Shown: positions 1-6,639 of the stretch, one piece after another
How positions within the stretch are numbered: the stretch's first letter is position 1
Layout of the letters: the number at the start of each line of letters is the position of its first letter
The notes under the pieces: generated by a model
Seen by the model: the letters and a program-made list of their open reading frames with translations, nothing else
Told to the model about the DNA's origin: nothing
Database searches by the model: none
Assembly (NCBI RefSeq): GCF_029603155.1
Contig: NZ_JAPMUA010000001.1
Span: 1-64,000 of the forward strand
Length of the DNA: 64,000 nt
Source: Galbibacter pacificus
GTDB lineage: Bacteria; Bacteroidota; Bacteroidia; Flavobacteriales; Flavobacteriaceae
Reading direction: 5' to 3'
Program-made: the position numbers and the translations under genes

Positions 1-68
1 CGAACAGAGCAGTTAAGCCCGCCAGCGCCGATGGTACTACGCAAGTGGGAGAGTAGGTCGCCGCCTTC
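1..68 (+). rRNA. rrf: 5S ribosomal RNA, 3' part
   Basis: The window opens inside a 5S rRNA. The sequence runs through the conserved 3' half (the segment reading GTACTACGCAAGTGGGAGAG, then AGTAGGTCGCCGCC). The 5' half lies before the window, so this marks the distal end of an rRNA operon on the plus strand. A strong terminator follows within a few bases. The exact 3' end is uncertain by a few bases. Confidence 0.93.
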
Positions 69-73
69 TTTTG

Positions 74-110
74 AGCCCCGATGCCCGGACGGACATCGGG
101 GCTTTTTTTT
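74..110 (+). terminator. rRNA operon terminator
   Basis: A 10-bp perfect stem (AGCCCCGATG at 74-83 with CATCGGGGCT at 94-103) closes a 10-nt loop and is followed by a run of eight T. It sits directly after the 5S rRNA and is a textbook intrinsic terminator of the rRNA operon. Confidence 0.92.
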
Positions 111-489
111 GCCTTTTTTTTGGTGCTCCTTTTTATAATTTATACACTACTTGGATATTTTGACCTTAAGATAGGAATGGCTTGTTTAAGCCTAAACCAT
201 GGAATATCTAAGTCATGGATATCTCAATAGTGATCGATAGTTTACACAGCACTAAAATAACGGTTTAGAGGGGTTCTGAAGAATACTCTATATAAAATGC
301 TTAAAATATTATTTTATGTTTGCCTGAAGAGATGTGTTGCGGGTTAGATATTAAAAGCTTTGATAACCCTCCCGAATTAATTTTTTGGCAGGACTCCGTT
401 GGATAGAAATGAATGATTTTTTTTATACTTTTTATTTTAGGATGTAGCGTGTAGTTGCATGCTTTTTTGTTTAATGTACTGGATTTCAC
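111..489. other. Gene-free spacer after the rRNA operon
   Basis: This AT-rich stretch between the rRNA terminator and the structured element at 490-600 has no convincing gene. The one open frame (301-513, minus) has no recognisable start context or protein features and runs into the GC-rich element, so it is not annotated. A short imperfect direct repeat (CATGGAATATCT near 198 and CATGGATATCTC near 215) is the only other structure seen. Confidence 0.6.
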
Positions 490-600
490 GGCCAGGGATT
501 GCAGCAGCGACACACTGCCTGGCGGATGCGCCAGGGGCGAGGAACAATAGAGGAAAGCCAGACTACGCTGGAGGTGGGGACGGCATAAAAAACTCCCGAG
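490..600 (+). ncRNA. GC-rich structured intergenic element, possible conserved flavobacterial RNA
   Basis: This stretch is markedly more GC-rich than its surroundings. It contains GGCCAGGGATTGCAGC near 490-505, a perfect 7-bp hairpin CCTGGCG-GATG-CGCCAGG at 518-535, and AGAGGAAAGCC at 550-559 leading into a small CCAG...CTGG hairpin (558-571). From memory, Flavobacteriia genomes carry recurrent intergenic elements with a GCCAGGGATTG box and a downstream GGAAAGCC box. I could not check this, nor whether it is the Rfam Flavo-1 family. No open reading frame explains the composition. Orientation is inferred from the order of the boxes. Confidence 0.4.
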
Positions 601-625
601 AATAGGTGTTGCTGGTTTTTTGGAA

Positions 626-660
626 TAAAAAAAGTCCGGCTTGATGAAATACCGGACTTT
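626..660 (-). terminator. Intrinsic terminator of pnp
   Basis: AAAGTCCGG (631-639) pairs with CCGGACTTT (652-660) around a 12-nt loop. The A run at 627-633 becomes a T tract on the minus strand, so the hairpin terminates transcription coming from pnp, about 30 bases past its stop. Confidence 0.85.
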
Positions 661-689
661 CCCACACTTTAAAAAATTAAATAAATGCT

Positions 690-2897
690 TTAGTTTCTTC
701 GAGGTTTTCTATCGCCTCTATGGTCTCTTGACCTGTTATCACGATTTCCATCCCTTTCGCGGGGTACTCTTTCTTTATAACCTTCTGGTTTTGGTATGAG
801 TGCCTTTCTGGAAACTTTTTCCTTTCTTGTTTTAGGGTCAATGCCAAAGTATTTTACTTCGAACACATCGCCTAGATTAACTACATCGGTTACATTGTCC
901 GTACGGTCCCATGCAAGCTCGGAGATATGGAGCAATACTTCATTGCCTGGAGCTTGGATATATTCTACTACAGCACCAAAATCAAGTACTTTAATGACTT
1001 TTACTTCATAGGTCTCTCCTTTTTCCGGCTTAAAGGTAATTGCTTCTATTTTTGCTAAAACTGCATCGATACCCGCTTGGTCAGTACCAAGAATCTCGAC
1101 AACTCCTTGTTCATCCACCTCTTCGATAACAATTTCGGTTTTGGTGGCTTTTTGTAGTTCTTGAATTACTTTTCCGCCAGGTCCAATAAGCGCGCCAATG
1201 AAATCTCCTGGAATGGTAACGGTAACCATTTTAGGGGCATGTGCTTTCACGCTTTGGTTTGGAGCTGCAATAGTGTCTGTAAGTTTTTCCAAGATATGTA
1301 ACCTACCATCTTTGGCCTGGTTTAGTGCTTTCTCTAGAATTTCATAAGAAAGGCCTTTTATTTTAATATCCATTTGGCATGCTGTAATTCCGTCTGCCGT
1401 ACCGGTTACTTTAAAATCCATATCACCTAAATGATCTTCATCACCTAAAATATCGGATAATACAGCATACTTTTCACCATCGGTAATAAGGCCCATTGCG
1501 ATACCCGATACTGGTTTTTTAAGCTGAACACCTGCATCCATTAATGCCATTGTCCCGGAACAAACGGTAGCCATAGAGGAAGATCCGTTTGATTCTAATA
1601 CTTCCGAAACAACCCTTACAGTGTAGGGGCAATCAGCAGGAATCATGTTCTTTAAAGCTCTTTGTGCAAGGTTTCCATGGCCGACTTCCCTACGGGATGT
1701 TCCTCTTAATGGTCGTGCTTCTCCGGTTGAAAATGGAGGGAAGTTATAATGTAAATAGAATTTTTCTTCAGATTGTTCTGTAGGCAGATCGATTACATTG
1801 GCCTGTTTGGAAGTGCCTAAGGTAACTGTTGCCAAGGCTTGTGTCTCGCCTCTGGTAAAAATAGAAGATCCATGGGTTGATGGTAAATAATTAACTTCGC
1901 ACCAAATTGGGCGGATATCGGTTGTTTTTCTACCGTCCAAACGGATGTTTTCTTCCAGAATAAGATTTCTAACGGCTTCTTTTTGTGCCTTACCGAAATA
2001 TTTACCAATAAGTTCGCCAACTTCTTCCAGCTCTTCTTCGGTATACCAAGCTTCTATTTCTTCTTTTATAACGGCAAATTTTTCGCCTCTTTCTTGTTTA
2101 GAAGTATCCTCTTTTGCTACGGCATAACATTTGCTGTAAGCAAACTCCTGTATTTTGGTTGCCAAGGCTTCATCTTCGAGTTCAGACTCGTATTCGCGGG
2201 TTTCTTTTTTACCTACTTTTTCTACTAACCTTTTTTGTGCCTCACATTGTGTTTTAATGGCTTCATGGGCAAATTTTATGGCATCGGCCATTTCTTTTTC
2301 AGAAACTTCGTGCATTTCACCTTCTACCATGGCCACAGAATCTTCTGAAGCACCAACCATCATGTCAATATCGGCTTTTTCCAGTTGCTGTTTGCTCGGG
2401 TTGATGATGAACTCTCCATCAACTCTGGCAACTCTTACTTCAGAAATAGGATATTCAAAAGGAATGTCCGACAATTGTATGCATGTAGATGCTGCAAGGC
2501 CTGCCAATGCATCGGGCATTACATTTTCGTCATGAGACATTAACTGGATCATTACCTGTGTTTCTGCGTGGTAATCTTTTGGAAAAAGGGGTCTTAATAC
2601 GCGGTCTACCAAACGCATGGTCAATACTTCGCTGTCGCTCGGTCTAGCCTCGCGCTTAAAGAAACCTCCGGGAAAACGCCCGGCTGCGGCAAATTTTTCT
2701 CTGTAGTCTACGGTTAATGGTAAAAAGTCAATACCGGGATTGGCACTTCTTGCAGATACCACTGTAGCTAATAGCATGGCATCTCCCATTTTTACTACAA
2801 CAGATCCATCTGCTTGTTTTGCTAATTTTCCCGTTTCTAGAGAAATGGTCCTTCCATCCCCTAAATCAATAATTTCTTGTTTTACTTCAGGAATCAT
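690..2897 (-). CDS. pnp: Polyribonucleotide nucleotidyltransferase (PNPase)
   Basis: 735 residues. PNPase is the phosphorolytic 3'-5' exoribonuclease of the RNA degradation machinery. Domains in order: a first RNase PH-like domain (about 10-145), an all-helical linker, a second catalytic RNase PH domain (about 320-460), a KH domain with IGPGGK, an S1 domain, and a basic Arg/Asp-rich tail. The start is set at the ATG giving MIPEVKQEIIDLGDG, because this matches the usual N-terminus; the frame can be opened to a TTG at 2939 but that adds 14 unlike residues. It lies downstream of rpsO on the same strand, the classic rpsO-pnp order, although a terminator-like hairpin separates them from each other's spacer. 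Confidence 0.98.
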   Translation of the reverse strand: MIPEVKQEIIDLGDGRTISLETGKLAKQADGSVVVKMGDAMLLATVVSARSANPGIDFLPLTVDYREKFAAAGRFPGGFFKREARPSDSEVLTMRLVDRVLRPLFPKDYHAETQVMIQLMSHDENVMPDALAGLAASTCIQLSDIPFEYPISEVRVARVDGEFIINPSKQQLEKADIDMMVGASEDSVAMVEGEMHEVSEKEMADAIKFAHEAIKTQCEAQKRLVEKVGKKETREYESELEDEALATKIQEFAYSKCYAVAKEDTSKQERGEKFAVIKEEIEAWYTEEELEEVGELIGKYFGKAQKEAVRNLILEENIRLDGRKTTDIRPIWCEVNYLPSTHGSSIFTRGETQALATVTLGTSKQANVIDLPTEQSEEKFYLHYNFPPFSTGEARPLRGTSRREVGHGNLAQRALKNMIPADCPYTVRVVSEVLESNGSSSMATVCSGTMALMDAGVQLKKPVSGIAMGLITDGEKYAVLSDILGDEDHLGDMDFKVTGTADGITACQMDIKIKGLSYEILEKALNQAKDGRLHILEKLTDTIAAPNQSVKAHAPKMVTVTIPGDFIGALIGPGGKVIQELQKATKTEIVIEEVDEQGVVEILGTDQAGIDAVLAKIEAITFKPEKGETYEVKVIKVLDFGAVVEYIQAPGNEVLLHISELAWDRTDNVTDVVNLGDVFEVKYFGIDPKTRKEKVSRKALIPKPEGYKERVPRERDGNRDNRSRDHRGDRKPRRN

Positions 2898-3156
2898 ATA
2901 GTTTTTTAATTGTCCTGCGCAAAGCAGGTTGTTAAACAATGGGTTCCGTGTTTTTCAACGGAGTAGTTGTGTTGTTGTAGTTGTTGTTACCCAATGAAAA
3001 ACTATTAAATTTAAGCTTTTTTGTATGCTTTATGCGTACGTGTTGTGTTATAATTTATTACTGCTAAAGTAGTGATTTTTAGCTTTTATAGTATGGTAAT
3101 AAACTATTTTTCAATTAAAGAGAAAGTGTTTATTTATACATATAAAGTCCAGAAAA
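2898..3156. other. pnp upstream region
   Basis: No gene fits between pnp and the rpsO terminator. A near-consensus minus-strand -7 box (TACTTTAG, read from 3071 to 3064; consensus TAnnTTTG) lies about 170 bases upstream of the pnp start. That would give pnp a long leader, which in other bacteria carries autoregulatory structure. I see no decisive hairpin. Confidence 0.3.
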
Positions 3157-3184
3157 ATAAAAAAGGGGGCAATTCGCCCCCTTA
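3157..3184 (-). terminator. Intrinsic terminator of rpsO
   Basis: GGGGGC (3165-3170) pairs with GCCCCC (3176-3181), extended by AA/TT, with an A run at 3157-3164 that gives a T tract on the minus strand. It begins only a few bases after the rpsO stop, so rpsO is probably mostly monocistronic, with pnp having its own promoter or receiving readthrough. Confidence 0.85.
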
Positions 3185-3188
3185 TATC

Positions 3189-3458
3189 TTACTTTCTTAA
3201 TCCTAATTCTTTGACGATTGCACGATATCTTTCAATATCTTTCTTCTTCAAATAATCAAGTAGGCTTCTTCTTTTACCTACTAACCTAACCAATGAACGC
3301 TCTGTGTTAAAATCTTTACGATTCTTTTTCAAGTGCCCTGTTAAGTGGTTAATTCTGTGGGTGAACAAAGCAATTTGTCCTTCTGCAGATCCGGTGTTTT
3401 TTTCGTCACCGCTATATTTTTTAAATATGTCTGCCTTTACTTCTTTAGCTAAATACAT
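3189..3458 (-). CDS. rpsO: 30S ribosomal protein S15
   Basis: 89 residues, the normal length for S15, which binds 16S rRNA in the small-subunit central domain. The typical S15 core is visible: GSAEGQIALFTHRINHLTGH followed by the basic segment with RSLVRLVGKRRSLLDYL. It precedes pnp on the minus strand, as in many bacteria. A consensus -7 promoter element (3515-3522) leaves a leader of about 50 bases, where S15 often regulates its own translation; I did not identify a specific pseudoknot. Confidence 0.97.
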   Translation of the reverse strand: MYLAKEVKADIFKKYSGDEKNTGSAEGQIALFTHRINHLTGHLKKNRKDFNTERSLVRLVGKRRSLLDYLKKKDIERYRAIVKELGLRK

Positions 3459-3514
3459 GCCAATATTTATTTAAATGATTCTTATGTATTTGATAGGCTC
3501 TCTATCATTGGGCG

Positions 3515-3522
3515 CAAAGATA
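3515..3522 (-). promoter_or_regulatory. -7 promoter element of rpsO
   Basis: On the minus strand this reads TATCTTTG, an exact match to the Bacteroidota TAnnTTTG box, about 57 bases upstream of the rpsO ATG. No clear TTG -33 box is present. Confidence 0.6.
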
Positions 3523-3613
3523 GCAATAATTTTAGTTTCTGTTCGTTTTTGTAGTGTAAATATTTCAATAGAAATAGAAACCAAAATTTAGTATTAATTT
3601 TAATTTTTGCCTT

Positions 3614-4477
3614 ATGAAATCTTTTTTTAGAAATGCATTAATGATCCTACTGCCTACTACATTGATTATTTCTTGTAATGATGATGATTCCAATGGTAAC
3701 CCTGATGGTTCTTCTCCGGAAGCAATTACTCCTGCTGAAGTGCAAACTTCTATGGAGGCTGAAGATGTTTCAGGCGATATAGACAACGTGGTTGATTTTA
3801 TGGTCGTGGCCGATTTAGGCGATACATCTGCTAAAAGTGACGCGTTAGCGTCGAAGGGATGGTTGCCCGATTGCTATACCATAAGTACTGAAGCTACTAG
3901 CGACAGTTTTATTACAACGTTCGATTTTGGCGAAGGTTGCGAAATGCCGGACGGCAAAATGCTTGGCGGAATGTTAACGCTAAGTTATCTTAAGGAAACC
4001 GATTCGACTTCGCATACCAGAACCTCCGAGGTTACTTTTGAAAACTTTACGGTAGACTCTGTTACCGTGAATGGTATGAAAACGTATCAGCATACTTTCT
4101 CTCAGGAAGAAAACCCAATGTCTTCTGTTGTTACAGATATTACTTTGACATGGGAAGACGATACTTCCATGGCGGTTTCTTCTGAAAAAACCAGGGAATG
4201 GGTAGAAGGTTTTGATAACGGAACCTGGGGAGATAGTGCTTTTTTAATTACGGGAAATGCCTCTGTTACAAATAGGGAAGGAGTTGTGTTTACTAGTGAT
4301 ATTAGCACACCTTTAAGAGCCGAATTGTCCTGCGACCATTTGGTGAGCGGTGTTATTGATTTTAGTAAAGACGATGCAACGGCCCAACTTGATTACGGCG
4401 ATGGAACTTGTGATGACAAGGCGATGTTTACGGGGACCGATGGCGAAACCGTAGAGATAACCTTGGAGAAGAAATAG
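3614..4477 (+). CDS. Putative surface-exposed lipoprotein, function unknown
   Basis: 287 residues. The N-terminus is a lipoprotein signal with lipobox LIISC; the mature protein begins CNDDDS. Acidic residues immediately after the lipidated Cys resemble the lipoprotein export signal that sends Bacteroidota lipoproteins to the cell surface. The rest is a Ser/Thr/Asp-rich, probably beta-rich protein with four further Cys residues (for example PDCYT, GCEMPD, LSCDHL, GTCDDK) that could form disulfides. I do not recognise the family. It is a single plus-strand gene between minus-strand rpsO and accD and ends at a shared terminator. Confidence 0.8.
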   Translation: MKSFFRNALMILLPTTLIISCNDDDSNGNPDGSSPEAITPAEVQTSMEAEDVSGDIDNVVDFMVVADLGDTSAKSDALASKGWLPDCYTISTEATSDSFITTFDFGEGCEMPDGKMLGGMLTLSYLKETDSTSHTRTSEVTFENFTVDSVTVNGMKTYQHTFSQEENPMSSVVTDITLTWEDDTSMAVSSEKTREWVEGFDNGTWGDSAFLITGNASVTNREGVVFTSDISTPLRAELSCDHLVSGVIDFSKDDATAQLDYGDGTCDDKAMFTGTDGETVEITLEKK

Positions 4478-4523
4478 TAACAATAAGACAGCTCTTTTTG
4501 AGCGAACAAAGAGTGAAGAAAAT

Positions 4524-4562
4524 AAAAAATCCGTAAAGCAATTGTTTTACGGACTTTTTTAT
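4524..4562. terminator. Bidirectional terminator between the lipoprotein gene and accD
   Basis: TCCGTAAA (4530-4537) pairs with TTTACGGA (4546-4553); an A run precedes it and a T run follows it. It can therefore end plus-strand transcripts of the lipoprotein gene and minus-strand transcripts of accD. Confidence 0.85.
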
Positions 4563-4578
4563 GGGTTGTATAAAGCTT

Positions 4579-5436
4579 TTAAACCCTTATAGGTTTGTTC
4601 TGTATAAGGTCTATGTATTGATTTATATTGTTTTTTAGGTCTTTTCTGTGGGTGATAAAATCTAAAAAGCCATGCTCCAATAAAAACTCTGAAGTTTGAA
4701 AATCTTCGGGCAAATCTTTTCCAGTAGCCTCTTTAACTACACGTGGCCCCGCAAAACCGATTAAAGCACCTGGCTCGGCAATATTAATGTCCCCCAACAT
4801 AGCATATGATGCTGTTGTTCCACCGGTGGTTGGATCGGTACATAATGAAATATATGGGATTCCCAAATCTGAAAGTTGGGCTAATTTGGCCGAAGTTTTT
4901 GCTAACTGCATTAATGATAATGCTGCTTCCATCATACGGGCTCCCCCTGATTTTGAAATCATTAAGAAAGGAGTTTTCTTTTTAATGGAATAATCAATGG
5001 CGCGGGCAATTTTTTCTCCAACAACACTTCCCATGGATCCGCCTATAAAAGAAAAATCCATACATGCTATAACCAAATCCTTTCCTTTGGATTTACCTAC
5101 GGCAGTTCTTACGGCATCTTTTAAATTTGTTTTTTCTTGGGCCTGCTTAAGCCTGTCTGAATATTTTTTGGTGTCAACAAAGCTCAAAGTGTCTTTAGAT
5201 TCGAGGTTTGGGTCCAGTTCTTTAAACTTGTTGTCATCAAATAGGATAGAGAAATACTCTTTACTACCAATCCTAACATGGTAATCGTCCTCTGGACTTA
5301 CATAAAAATTTTTAGCAAGCTCGTCGGCTTCTACTATTTTTCCGGTAGGCGACTTATACCACAACCCTTTTGGGGTGTCTTTTTTTTCTTCGGTAGTGGT
5401 TTGTATACCTTTTTCTTTTCTTTTGAACCAAGCCAT
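4579..5436 (-). CDS. accD: Acetyl-CoA carboxylase carboxyltransferase subunit beta
   Basis: 285 residues. With AccA it transfers the carboxyl group from biotin to acetyl-CoA to make malonyl-CoA for fatty acid synthesis. The crotonase-like core is intact (ACMDFSFIGGSMGSVVGEKI, KSGGARMMEAALSLMQ, TDPTTGGTTASYAMLGDI). The N-terminal zinc ribbon is degenerate: the positions of the four usual cysteines are S29, G32, S47 and D50. The start is the ATG giving MAWFKRKEKGIQTT, matching homologues; an upstream in-frame start at 5487 would overlap the space after fbaA and adds unrelated residues. It lies 61 bases after fbaA on the same strand, likely one operon. Confidence 0.96.
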   Translation of the reverse strand: MAWFKRKEKGIQTTTEEKKDTPKGLWYKSPTGKIVEADELAKNFYVSPEDDYHVRIGSKEYFSILFDDNKFKELDPNLESKDTLSFVDTKKYSDRLKQAQEKTNLKDAVRTAVGKSKGKDLVIACMDFSFIGGSMGSVVGEKIARAIDYSIKKKTPFLMISKSGGARMMEAALSLMQLAKTSAKLAQLSDLGIPYISLCTDPTTGGTTASYAMLGDINIAEPGALIGFAGPRVVKEATGKDLPEDFQTSEFLLEHGFLDFITHRKDLKNNINQYIDLIQNKPIRV

Positions 5437-5497
5437 ATTCTTCGTATAATTAAAATAAACATCCGGAAGAAGAACTTCCGGATGCACAATCAGTTTA

Positions 5498-6565
5498 TTA
5501 TAACGTATTTACGTTGTTTAAATCTTCAAAAGCCTTTTTAAGTCTGGTGATGAAGGTTTTTTCGCCTTCCCGCACCCAAACTCTTGGGTCGTAATGTTTT
5601 TTATTTGGGGAATCCGGTCCTTCGGGGTTACCAATTTGAGCCCCTAGATAATCGACCTTATTGGCCATATAGTCCCTAATTCCTTCTAAATATGCATATT
5701 GAAGGTCTGTATCGATGTTCATTTTGATAACTCCGTAACCAATAGCTTCCCTGATCTCTTCTACGGTAGATCCTGAACCACCGTGAAATACAAAATCGAT
5801 GCTGTTATGTGGCACATTGTATTTTTCTGATATATATTCTTGAGAATTCTTTAAAATCTTAGGAGTAAGTTTTACGTTCCCAGGCTTGTACACTCCATGA
5901 ACATTTCCAAAGGCTGCTGCAATGGTAAAGCGGGGTGATACTTTGGAAAGTTCTTCGTAGGCATAGCCAACCTCTTCTGGCTGTGTGTATAGTTTAGAAT
6001 CGTCTACATCAGTATTGTCAACGCCATCTTCTTCACCTCCGGTTATACCCAGTTCAATTTCCAGGGTCATTCCCATTTTGTGCATTCGGGCCAAATATTT
6101 TTTACAGGTTTCGATGTTTTCTTCGATAGGCTCTTCAGATAAATCAATCATATGGGAGCTAAACAAAGGCTTGCCTGTTTCTTTAAAATGCTTTTCGCTG
6201 GCATCTAGCATACCGTCTACCCAAGGTAATAGTTTTTGGGCGCAATGGTCTGTATGCAAAATTACCGGAACACCATATTTCTCGGCCAATTCGTGTACGT
6301 GTTTGGCTCCGGCCACAGCTCCGGCCACAGCCGATTGTTGTCCTTCGTTGGATAAACCTTTTCCTGCATTAAACTGAGCGCCGCCATTAGAAAACTGGAT
6401 AATAACGGGGGAGTTTAACGTTGCAGCAGTTTCAAGTACCGCATTAATGCTGCTGCTACCAATTACGTTAACAGCCGGAAGTGCAAATCCCTTTTCTTTG
6501 GCATAGTTAAAGATATTTTGTACTTCATCTCCTGTGGCTACACCTGGTTTAATGTTATGACTCAT
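5498..6565 (-). CDS. fbaA: Class II fructose-bisphosphate aldolase
   Basis: 355 residues, the usual length for the class IIA (FbaA) group. It cleaves fructose 1,6-bisphosphate to dihydroxyacetone phosphate and glyceraldehyde 3-phosphate, with a catalytic zinc. Zinc-site motif HTDHC is at residues 104-108, LEIELGITGGEEDGVDN follows, and the C-terminal half has the FHGGSGST and MNIDTD phosphate-binding motifs. A consensus promoter box (6617-6624) lies just upstream, so this gene probably starts a unit that continues into accD, separate from tamL upstream. Confidence 0.97.
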   Translation of the reverse strand: MSHNIKPGVATGDEVQNIFNYAKEKGFALPAVNVIGSSSINAVLETAATLNSPVIIQFSNGGAQFNAGKGLSNEGQQSAVAGAVAGAKHVHELAEKYGVPVILHTDHCAQKLLPWVDGMLDASEKHFKETGKPLFSSHMIDLSEEPIEENIETCKKYLARMHKMGMTLEIELGITGGEEDGVDNTDVDDSKLYTQPEEVGYAYEELSKVSPRFTIAAAFGNVHGVYKPGNVKLTPKILKNSQEYISEKYNVPHNSIDFVFHGGSGSTVEEIREAIGYGVIKMNIDTDLQYAYLEGIRDYMANKVDYLGAQIGNPEGPDSPNKKHYDPRVWVREGEKTFITRLKKAFEDLNNVNTL

Positions 6566-6616
6566 AAAATTTAAGTTTCGAATTTATATTTAGTTGTTTT
6601 ATTAGTAATGCGTTTG

Positions 6617-6624
6617 CAAAAATA
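6617..6624 (-). promoter_or_regulatory. -7 promoter element of fbaA
   Basis: Reads TATTTTTG on the minus strand, an exact TAnnTTTG box, about 50 bases upstream of the fbaA start and just after the tamL stop. Confidence 0.6.
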
Positions 6625-6639
6625 AGAAATTTAGATGGC

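Noticed and set aside
301..513. 70-codon open frame on the minus strand after the rRNA operon
   Set aside because: It runs into the structured GC-rich element, has no recognisable protein features, no promoter box and an odd composition.
2155..2535. 126-codon open frame antisense to pnp
   Set aside because: It lies entirely inside the well-supported pnp gene; Ser/Ala-rich sequence is typical of shadow frames.
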